A stretch of DNA of 40,968 nt from JAAYEA01 sp012689325 (lineage in GTDB: Bacteria > Chloroflexota > Anaerolineae > JAAYEA01), in the NCBI GenBank assembly GCA_036841525.1, contig DAITVZ010000050.1, positions 1 to 40,968 on the forward strand, in the 5' to 3' direction. Every line of letters starts with the position of its first letter. Within the stretch, counting starts at the first letter, position 1. The notes under the pieces were generated by a model. That model was not told where the DNA came from. It did not search any database and worked only from the letters and a program-made list of their open reading frames with translations. A program made the translations under genes and the position numbers. Shown in pieces: positions 35,193-40,968 of the stretch.

Positions 35193-35609
35193 TTAGCGGG
35201 GCTTTTTCTCATCCTCCAGCACGCGATAGTCGGCCTCCAGATACCCCTTGGCCCCTTCGCCCGGCTCGCCTTGCCCCTGCTCGTCGTCGACGACGCGGTA
35301 GGACCCTTTGATGGAGCCCATCTCGGTGAGGTGCTCCTGCACGATCTCGCGCGGGCAAAGATCCGTGAAGAACTTGAAGCCCATGAGCAGGATCGAGAGA
35401 TCGTCCAGTTGTCCCAACCCCAGCACGGCGTCGGGCAAGAGATCGATCGGCGCCACCAGATAGATGAGCGCGGCCGGGACGATGGCCTTGGTCCAGATCG
35501 GCACGCGGCGATCGCGCAGCAGGCGCCAGATCAGCCTGGCATTGCGCGCCAAACCAGTGACGGCGCCCACGCCGGTCTTGGGGTCGATGGGCTGTCTTTT
35601 GCGGGCCAT
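35193..35609 (-). CDS. DUF1232 (YkvA-type) membrane protein
   Basis: A 138-aa protein. The central region contains the DUF1232 signature: a hydrophobic segment TKAIVPAALIYLVAPIDLLP, then DAVLGLGQLDDLSILLMGF, which predicts one or two membrane-associated helices. The N-terminus is basic (MARKRQPIDPK) and the C-terminus acidic. DUF1232 proteins are widespread and of unknown function. The ATG at 35609 has GGAGG eight nt upstream. It lies 26 bp downstream of the LysM lipoprotein gene on the same strand, too close for a separate promoter, so the two are probably cotranscribed. Confidence 0.85.
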   Translation of the reverse strand: MARKRQPIDPKTGVGAVTGLARNARLIWRLLRDRRVPIWTKAIVPAALIYLVAPIDLLPDAVLGLGQLDDLSILLMGFKFFTDLCPREIVQEHLTEMGSIKGSYRVVDDEQGQGEPGEGAKGYLEADYRVLEDEKKPR

Positions 35610-35635
35610 AGGTAACCCTCCGTACCATGATCTCA

Positions 35636-36412
35636 CTAGTCGAGGATATTGAGCTCGGAATCCTGTTCGATCACCATTTGAATCCCCGCCTCGGTCCTTT
35701 CGATCATGCCCACCGCCGTGACCCAGCGATCCAGATAGTGGGTCTCCGGCTCGGCCGCAAAGTGCCGCAACCGGGTGACGGGGATGTGCAGGGTCAAGGC
35801 TTCCGGCGATGGATCGCGAAAGTAGAGGAAAACATCACCGCCGGCCTTGCGGCTGCGCACCACAAGCCCCTCCACGATGACCCGCTCGCCCACGTGCTGG
35901 TTGGCCTCTTGCCAGGAGATGGCGCCGGGCCGCGGGGTCGGCGAGGGAAAGGCCGGGGTGGGGGTCTCTGGCTGCACGTCCAGGCCGCGTTCCGCCATGG
36001 CGGCGATCATGCTTTCGTTGGGGATGATCAACCGCTCGCCGATGCTGAGCACGTGGGACTCGGTTAGGCCATTGGCGGCCAGCAGCGCCCCCAGGCTCAC
36101 GTCGTTATCCAGCGCGATACGTCCCAGGATGTCGCCTTTTTGCACGACATAGACGATCGGCGTCAGCGTCGGGGTGCCGGTGAGGGTGGGCGTCGGCTTT
36201 TGGTCCTGCAGGGGCACCAGCGTCGCCGTGGCAGGCAGCACACCCGCGGGCCAGGTCGGCGTGGCCGCGCGCGGCGGCGTCTGCGTCGTGACATGGGCAG
36301 CATCGGCGCCCGGCTCCGCTGGCAGCCACGCACAAGCCGCCATCGCCAGACCCAAGGTCAGCAGGCTCGAAATCACCATACCCAGCTTGCGCAGGCAGGA
36401 GATATTATGCAA
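35636..36412 (-). CDS. LysM-domain lipoprotein
   Basis: A 258-aa exported protein. The N-terminus has RK followed by a hydrophobic core ending LAMAAC, a plausible lipobox, so it is probably a lipoprotein anchored at Cys27. A Thr/Pro-rich linker (about 40-87) precedes a LysM peptidoglycan-binding domain (about 88-133: VYVVQKGDILGRIALDNDVS, then LSIGERLIIP). After another Pro-rich linker comes a small beta domain (VGERVIVEGLVVRSRKAGG and onwards) resembling an OB-fold. It probably holds the OB-like domain at the cell wall; ligand unknown. The start is a TTG with AAAGG just upstream; an internal ATG at codon 12 is an alternative. Its promoter overlaps that of the divergent ABC operon. Confidence 0.8.
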   Translation of the reverse strand: MHNISCLRKLGMVISSLLTLGLAMAACAWLPAEPGADAAHVTTQTPPRAATPTWPAGVLPATATLVPLQDQKPTPTLTGTPTLTPIVYVVQKGDILGRIALDNDVSLGALLAANGLTESHVLSIGERLIIPNESMIAAMAERGLDVQPETPTPAFPSPTPRPGAISWQEANQHVGERVIVEGLVVRSRKAGGDVFLYFRDPSPEALTLHIPVTRLRHFAAEPETHYLDRWVTAVGMIERTEAGIQMVIEQDSELNILD

Positions 36413-36431
36413 GAACCTTTACTTACCTTTC

Positions 36432-36460
36432 TTCGTATACGTCTCTGATTATAGTATAAT
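36432..36460 (+). promoter_or_regulatory. Promoter of the ABC exporter operon
   Basis: A perfect -10 TATAAT (36455-36460) with a weak -35 TTCGTA (36432-36437) at 17 bp. Predicted start near 36467; AAGGAG (36475-36480) and the ATG at 36488 follow. It overlaps the opposite-strand promoter at 36448-36476. Confidence 0.6.
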
Positions 36461-36476
36461 ACCCGCATTACAGCAA
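36448..36476 (-). promoter_or_regulatory. Promoter of the LysM/DUF1232 operon
   Basis: Minus strand: -35 TTGCTG (36471-36476), 17-bp spacer, -10 TATAAT (36448-36453). The two opposing -10 boxes are one bp apart, so polymerase cannot occupy both promoters at once. Confidence 0.6.
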
Positions 36477-36487
36477 GGAGCGCCATC

Positions 36488-37249
36488 ATGATCCAGACCA
36501 ACGGGTTGACCAAGCAATACGGCTCCCTGACCGCGGTACAGGGGCTCAATCTCACCATCCCGGCCGGCGAGTTGTTCGGCTTTCTCGGGCCCAATGGCGC
36601 TGGCAAAACCACCACCATCCGCATGCTGACCGGCTTGCTCAAGCCCACCTCGGGCACGGCCCAGGTTGCCGGCTTTGACCTCGCCAGCGAGCCGCTCAAG
36701 GTCAAAGCCTCTATCGGCTACCTGGCCGAGAACCCCTTTCTCTACGACAAGCTGACCGGCGCCGAGTTCCTGCGCGTGATCGCTGACCTCTACCGGGTCC
36801 CCGAAGCGGGGCGCGCCCAGCGCATTGCGCGTCTGCTCGACCTGTTCGAGTTGGGCAACAAGGCCAACGAGTTGATCGGCAGCTATTCACACGGCATGAA
36901 GCAAAAGATCGGCCTTTGCAGCGTGCTCATCCACAACCCCCGCGTCCTCTTTCTGGACGAGCCCACCACCGGCCTCGATCCGCGCAGCGCGCGCGTGGTC
37001 AAGGACGTCCTGCGCAGCCTGGTGGAGCGGGGAACCACCGTCTTTATGTCCAGCCACATCCTCGAGATCGTGGAAAACATGTGCGATCGCGTGGGCATCA
37101 TCAACGGCGGCAAGCTGGTGGCCGTGGGAACCATCGAAGAGCTGCGCCAGCAAGCCCCCGGCTCCTCCCTGGAAGACATCTTTTTGGCGCTGACGGGCGG
37201 CGCCGAGTACCGGGAGGTCGCCGAGTATCTGCGGGAGGATCGGCCATGA
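36488..37249 (+). CDS. ABC transporter ATP-binding protein
   Basis: A 253-aa ABC ATPase, exporter (ABC-2) type. Walker A GPNGAGKTTT (about 36-45), Q-loop in AENPFLYDKLTG, signature YSHGMKQK (a variant of LSGGQ with SHGM, common in this exporter group), Walker B VLFLDEPTTGLD, and the H-loop His in SSHILE. The ATG at 36488 has AAGGAG seven nt upstream. Its stop overlaps the start of the permease gene (ATGA), so the two are translationally coupled and form one transporter. The substrate cannot be inferred. Confidence 0.95.
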   Translation: MIQTNGLTKQYGSLTAVQGLNLTIPAGELFGFLGPNGAGKTTTIRMLTGLLKPTSGTAQVAGFDLASEPLKVKASIGYLAENPFLYDKLTGAEFLRVIADLYRVPEAGRAQRIARLLDLFELGNKANELIGSYSHGMKQKIGLCSVLIHNPRVLFLDEPTTGLDPRSARVVKDVLRSLVERGTTVFMSSHILEIVENMCDRVGIINGGKLVAVGTIEELRQQAPGSSLEDIFLALTGGAEYREVAEYLREDRP

Positions 37250-38985
37250 TCGGGATCCTGCTCCGCGCCAAGGCGCTCATCTGGAAGAACACGCTCTTTC
37301 GCCGCAGCCGCCGCCAGCAACTCGGGTACCTGGCCTTCCTCGCCCTGGTAGGCTACATGGCCGTGGGGATCTTTAGGGGCATCACCTACCTCTTTACGAC
37401 GTTGCAGGGCGCCGCTCCCGAGGCCGCCAGCGCCTTCCTCACCAGCGTGCTGGCCGGGTTGGTCACCATCGCCCTCTTTTGGGGCCTCGGCTCCACGCTG
37501 GGGCTGCTCTACACCGCTTCGGACCTGGAGCTGCTCATGAGCGCGCCGGTCCCCCCGCTGACGGTTTACGCGCTCAAGCTGCTGGAGAGCGTGCAGTCCC
37601 TATTGCTGCCCAGCCTGCTCAGCTTGAGCTGTCTGGTGGCCTATGGCGTCGCCATCGGCGCGGCCTGGCCCTATTACCTGCTGGCGCTGTTGGGCTTTGT
37701 GGCCCTGTTGCTCCTGCTCTCCGCGCTCAGCATGCTGGCGGTCATGCTCGTGGTGCGATTCCTGCCCGCGCAACGCACCCGAGAGATCTGGCTCCTGTTG
37801 TTTGCCATCCTGACCACCGTGCTCTGGGGGGCCTGGACGCTGACCGCCAACAACAGCCGGACCAACATGATGCAGCAGCTGGTGGACCATCAAGGGACCG
37901 TCTCCCAGGTTGGGCGCGCCCTGGCCTGGTCGCCTTCGGGCTGGCTCGCCCGCGCCATGACCGCCTGGCCAGGGCAGGATTGGGCCGCCCTGGGGCTGAA
38001 CCTGGGATTGCTGTTGGTGGTGGCCGCGGTAGCGATCTACCTGGGTTATGCCGTCTACCAGCGCGCCTTCTATCTGGGCTGGTCGCGGCTGCAAGAGCAA
38101 GCCTCGCGGCGCCCCTCGCCGGCAATGGAATCTGCGGGCCAAGCGGCGGGCAAGCGCTCGCCGATGGCGCGGGCCTTGAGCCTGCTCCCGATCCAAGTCC
38201 GCGGCATCGTCAGCAAGGACTGGACCGAGTTGCCGCGAGACATGAGCCGCCTGAGCCGGCTCTTTCTGCCAATCATGATGGGCGTGGTCTACGTCTATTC
38301 CACCGCCTCCAGCGACCTCGCCAAACAACTGCCCGGCTCGGCCATCTGGATGTCCATGGCGCTCATGCCCCTGGTCCCCTTCTTCATGACCCTGTACCAG
38401 GCCGTGGTGAGCGTCGCGGCGGAGGGCCGCAATATGGGACTGCTGGCGCTGGCCCCGCTCTCGGGTCTGCAAGTGCTCTGGGCCAAGTTCTGGTCCTCCT
38501 TGGGCCCCACGTTGCTCATCGCCGAGGTGACCACCCTGGTCGCGGCGCTCGTGCTCGGCGCGACGCCGGGCCAGGTGCTGCTCTTTGCGCTGGCCGTGGC
38601 CTGGTTCACCGTGGGCTTTGTGGCCATCGGCATCGGCATCGCGACGCTCAGCCCGAATTTCGCCGCCGGGGCCGGCAATCGCCGCCAGGTGGGCGTCGAG
38701 AGCACCTATCTGGCCATGATCCTGAGCGCCGCCTATTGGGTCGTCCACCTGGCGCTGATCACCTGGCTGCTGCTCAAGGCCGGGCCAGCCCTGACCCAGA
38801 GCCTGCTCTCGCAACTGGTCTTGACGCTCCTTCCCGACGTGGTGCCCTACCTGGACACTGCCTGGCCCATCGTGCTCCTGATCGCGGCCGAGGTCCTGCT
38901 TTGGGGCGCCATCGCCTATCTTTGGCGACGCGGCGCGCGCTGGATCGAGCGCTGGGAGATCACCGCTCTGGGTCAAAGCGCCTGA
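37246..38985 (+). CDS. ABC exporter permease (large ABC-2-like membrane protein)
   Basis: A 579-aa polytopic membrane protein with about twelve hydrophobic segments in two halves, joined by a polar stretch (about 285-335, RLQEQASRRPSPAMESAGQA). Each half resembles an ABC-2 type permease unit, so it could be a pseudo-dimer fused into one chain, working with the preceding ATPase. Before the second half lies RGIVSKDWTELPRDMSRLSR, similar to the amphipathic elbow of large putative ABC exporters. The ATG at 37246 overlaps the ATPase stop and has GGGAGG seven nt upstream; the frame extends upstream but only as a shadow of the ATPase. A strong terminator follows. Substrate unknown. Confidence 0.87.
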   Translation: MIGILLRAKALIWKNTLFRRSRRQQLGYLAFLALVGYMAVGIFRGITYLFTTLQGAAPEAASAFLTSVLAGLVTIALFWGLGSTLGLLYTASDLELLMSAPVPPLTVYALKLLESVQSLLLPSLLSLSCLVAYGVAIGAAWPYYLLALLGFVALLLLLSALSMLAVMLVVRFLPAQRTREIWLLLFAILTTVLWGAWTLTANNSRTNMMQQLVDHQGTVSQVGRALAWSPSGWLARAMTAWPGQDWAALGLNLGLLLVVAAVAIYLGYAVYQRAFYLGWSRLQEQASRRPSPAMESAGQAAGKRSPMARALSLLPIQVRGIVSKDWTELPRDMSRLSRLFLPIMMGVVYVYSTASSDLAKQLPGSAIWMSMALMPLVPFFMTLYQAVVSVAAEGRNMGLLALAPLSGLQVLWAKFWSSLGPTLLIAEVTTLVAALVLGATPGQVLLFALAVAWFTVGFVAIGIGIATLSPNFAAGAGNRRQVGVESTYLAMILSAAYWVVHLALITWLLLKAGPALTQSLLSQLVLTLLPDVVPYLDTAWPIVLLIAAEVLLWGAIAYLWRRGARWIERWEITALGQSA

Positions 38986-39006
38986 ACGCTGCCCACCGTA
39001 GAAACG

Positions 39007-39047
39007 CCAAAGAGGAGCTGGATCACACCAGCTCCTCTTTGGTTTTT
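39007..39047 (+). terminator. Rho-independent terminator after the ABC exporter
   Basis: Perfect 15-bp stem (39007-39021 with 39028-39042), 6-nt loop and five T (39043-39047). It sits only six bp from the stop codon of the convergent kinase gene. Confidence 0.92.
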
Positions 39048-39052
39048 CGCCC

Positions 39053-40699
39053 TTACCGGCGCGGCGTGGGCGTCTCGGTCGGCGGCTCGGGCGTATGGGT
39101 ATGGGTCGGCGGGACCACGGTGAACGTGCTGGTCGGCGGCGCGACGGTAAAGGTGCTCGTCGGCGGCACAGAGGTGTGCGTGCTGGTCGGCGGGATCGGC
39201 GTCTCGGTCGGCGGCTCGACCGTGTGGGTGCTGGTCGGGGCCACCATCGTCCAGGTGCTCGTGGGCTGGGGCGTATCGGAAGGCGCCACGGGCGTCTCGG
39301 TCGCGGTCACGGTCGACGTGGGCCGCACGCTCGTCACCGAGGGCGTGGCGGTGGGGAGCACCCGCGTCGAGGTGGCCGTCGCCGATGGAGTGGGGCTGGG
39401 CGGCCTGACGGTCGCCGTCGGCGTGCTGGAGGCCGTGGGCGCGTGGGTTGCCGTCCAGGTGGCCGTGACGCTGGGCACTGCGGTAGGCGTGTCAGGAGCC
39501 AGGGTGGGCGTGGGCGTTGGCGTATCCGTCGGCGGCAGCGGCGTTTGGGTGGACGACGGCATGTCGATCGCCGATAGGGAAGCCGAGGCAGTGCCAGTGG
39601 CGGATGGGCTGGCGGCGGCCGACCGCGCCAGGGAAGCCGTCGCGGTGATCGTTCCGCCCCGGTCCAGCCCGCCCGAGCCCGACGCGAAATCGAGGCCCCA
39701 GATCACCAGAGCCGCGATGACCACCGTGCCCAAGACGGCCCCGATCCAGGCCAGCGGCCACCGCCGCTTGCGCTTTTCCGGCGCTGCCACTGGCGCCGGC
39801 GAACCCGGCCCGGCCTGCTGCGCCATCGGCACAGCGGCACTGGGCGCCGGTTTCTGCGCCTCCGCAAAGGCCCGCGCCAGATCCGCGGCGTGCTGATACC
39901 GCTGGTCCGGGTCCTTTTCCAGGGCCAGCTCGACCACCTTGGCCAGCGCTTCCGGGACCACCGGGTTCCTCTGGCGAATGGGCGGCGGGGCCTCATAGAT
40001 GTGCTGGTGGATGGCCATCCAGGGCGTATCGGTCTCGAAGGGCACGTGGCCGGTGAGCATCTCATAGATGACCACGCCGAAGGAATAGATGTCGCTGCGC
40101 GCATCCACTGACTTGCTGCGCGCCTGCTCGGGGGACATATAATACGGGGTGCCGATGACGGCGGTCATCTGCGTCAGGTCCGCCGCCTCGTAGAACTTGG
40201 CCAGGCCGAGGTCCGAGAGGACCACCCGCCCGTCCTGGGTGAACATGATGTTGGCTGGCTTGACGTCCCGATGGACGATGCCCTGGTGATGGGCGTATTC
40301 CAGCGCGCCGCCGATGCCCTGCACCACCTGGTTGGTCGTGGCGATATCCATCGGCTCGTGGCCGCGCTCATCGAGGCGATCCTTCAGCGTCCCGCCCTCG
40401 ATGTACTCCATCGCGATATAGTAATAGCCGTCCGCTTCGCCGGCATCATAGACGTGCACGACGTTGGGGTGGCTCAGCCGCGCGGCAGCCAGCGCCTCGC
40501 GCTTGAAGCGCGCCACGAACTCGGCCTCGGCAAAGTGCGGCATCAGAACCTTGAGGGCGATATAGCGCTCCAGGGAGGGCTGGACCGCCTTGTACACGGT
40601 GGACATCCCCCCCTTGCCGATGACGCCGATGATCTTGTATTGCCCCAGGGTCTTGCCAACCAGATCGTTGGCGTCCCTGGTCACTTCCCCCACCGTCAT
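39053..40699 (-). CDS. Membrane Ser/Thr protein kinase (PknB type) with Pro/Thr-rich tail
   Basis: A 548-aa Hanks-type kinase. The N-terminal kinase domain (about 18-280) has the Gly loop IGKGGMSTVYKA, the ATP-anchoring Lys50 in IALKV, the catalytic HRDVKPANI, DLG in place of DFG (a common conservative variant), and the activation-segment end GTPYYMSPEQAR. A KRKRR stop-transfer precedes one membrane helix (about 314-336). The outer part is about 210 residues of Ser/Thr/Pro-rich sequence ending in PPTSTFTV-like repeats, in place of the PASTA domains of PknB. The ATG at 40699 follows GAGGAA by six nt; a GTG eight codons upstream is in frame. The architecture mirrors the PP2C-like protein at 13927-15486, a likely opposing enzyme. 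Substrates are unknown. Confidence 0.93.
   Translation of the reverse strand: MTVGEVTRDANDLVGKTLGQYKIIGVIGKGGMSTVYKAVQPSLERYIALKVLMPHFAEAEFVARFKREALAAARLSHPNVVHVYDAGEADGYYYIAMEYIEGGTLKDRLDERGHEPMDIATTNQVVQGIGGALEYAHHQGIVHRDVKPANIMFTQDGRVVLSDLGLAKFYEAADLTQMTAVIGTPYYMSPEQARSKSVDARSDIYSFGVVIYEMLTGHVPFETDTPWMAIHQHIYEAPPPIRQRNPVVPEALAKVVELALEKDPDQRYQHAADLARAFAEAQKPAPSAAVPMAQQAGPGSPAPVAAPEKRKRRWPLAWIGAVLGTVVIAALVIWGLDFASGSGGLDRGGTITATASLARSAAASPSATGTASASLSAIDMPSSTQTPLPPTDTPTPTPTLAPDTPTAVPSVTATWTATHAPTASSTPTATVRPPSPTPSATATSTRVLPTATPSVTSVRPTSTVTATETPVAPSDTPQPTSTWTMVAPTSTHTVEPPTETPIPPTSTHTSVPPTSTFTVAPPTSTFTVVPPTHTHTPEPPTETPTPRR
39060..39272 (-). repeat. Degenerate tandem repeat coding PPTSTxTV units
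   Basis: Roughly 27-30-bp units encode nine- to ten-residue Pro/Thr repeats (for example VPPTSTFTVA) at the C-terminus of the kinase. Units vary, unlike the nearly perfect 42-bp repeat in the phosphatase gene. Confidence 0.7.
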
Positions 40700-40876
40700 A
40701 TCGCGTTCCTCGTCACGGCCCACCCGGACTCTGATCGCTGGACTCTGACGCGCACTCTACTGCCGGCCACTCCACGCGCAGCGAGCGCCCATATCGCCAG
40801 ACGCGCTGCGAGCGAGCCGCCGGTTTGGCCCCCGGCACCTCCTATGGGGCAACAGAAACAGGATGCAAGCTTGCTC

Positions 40877-40905
40877 ATTGTAACACGCTCGCGACCAATT
40901 AGCAA
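40877..40905 (-). promoter_or_regulatory. Promoter of the Ser/Thr kinase gene
   Basis: Minus strand: -35 TTGCTA (40900-40905), 17-bp spacer, -10 TACAAT (40877-40882). Predicted start near 40870 leaves a leader of about 170 nt in which I see no recognisable structure. Confidence 0.68.
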
Positions 40906-40929
40906 GCCTGGCCGCCAGGGCGATTGCAT

Positions 40930-40968
40930 TTAAACTGCCAGGACCTTGAGCAGGTAGACGTTGTCCCA
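40930..40968 (-). CDS. C-terminal end of an unidentified gene (partial)
   Basis: One minus-strand frame runs from the window edge to a TAA at 40930-40932 and reads WDNVYLLKVLAV. Twelve residues are too few to identify. It is consistent with an upstream gene ending just before the kinase promoter, but an open frame this short could be chance. Confidence 0.3.
   Translation of the reverse strand, partial: WDNVYLLKVLAV

Noticed and set aside
37479..39896. An 805-codon plus-strand frame overlapping the ABC permease and the kinase tail
   Set aside because: It is off-frame with the permease and antisense to the Pro/Thr tail of the kinase; the Val/Gly-rich repeats in it are the complement of those Pro/Thr repeats.

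Overview
The window reads as a high-GC bacterial chromosome segment, most likely from the phylum Chloroflexota (Anaerolineae-like). This placement is inference from gene content: extracytoplasmic tails of the PPTNTP/PPTSTF type on a kinase, a phosphatase and a secreted propeller protein, a Ycf45-like ATPase, a tmk-darA pair, and near-consensus sigma70-type promoters (TTGACA-17-TATAAT and close variants) in front of many genes. No tRNA, rRNA, CRISPR array, insertion sequence or integrase was recognised.

Layout. (1) Positions 1-7700, minus strand: informational genes in the order rpoB, rpsL, rpsG, fusA, tuf (tuf cut by the window edge). rpoC is absent from its usual place after rpoB, and rpoB, rpsL and tuf each have their own promoter. 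(2) 7731-12242, plus strand: a compact five-gene operon made of a ThDP-dependent acetolactate-synthase-like enzyme, a VOC/glyoxalase protein, a small protein resembling C-glycoside deglycosidase beta subunits, and two overlapping radical SAM genes that look like the two halves of a LipS1/LipS2-type lipoyl synthase. This is the least conventional block in the window. (3) 12254-17765, plus strand: an O-antigen-ligase-like membrane protein, a membrane-anchored PP2C-like phosphatase with a Pro/Thr tail, and a secreted seven-repeat propeller protein, closed by a terminator. (4) 17779-23632: a SEC-C protein (minus), a cyclophilin-like protein plus LarA-family protein (plus), an alkaline-phosphatase-superfamily hydrolase (minus) and an orphan soluble histidine kinase (plus). 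(5) 23645-30739, minus strand: gmk, amrB, priA, rsmG, mnmG in transcription order, with extra internal promoters before rsmG and mnmG. (6) 30759-31271: a small FmdB-type zinc-ribbon gene with its own promoter and terminator. (7) 31281-35172, minus strand: an operon of a GNAT-like protein, a Ycf45-like ATPase, thymidylate kinase and the c-di-AMP receptor DarA. (8) 35193-36476, minus strand: a LysM lipoprotein and a DUF1232 membrane protein. (9) 36432-39047, plus strand: a two-gene ABC exporter. (10) 39053-40905, minus strand: a PknB-type Ser/Thr kinase with a Pro/Thr tail, preceded by the last codons of an unidentified gene.

How they fit together. Most genes are housekeeping: translation, transcription, tRNA/rRNA modification, replication restart and nucleotide kinases. 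Two themes stand out. One is reversible Ser/Thr phosphorylation, with a kinase and a phosphatase sharing the same membrane-plus-tail architecture. The other is the ThDP/VOC/radical-SAM operon, whose joint pathway I cannot name. Start codons were re-chosen in several places where a Shine-Dalgarno sequence clearly marks a later or non-ATG start.
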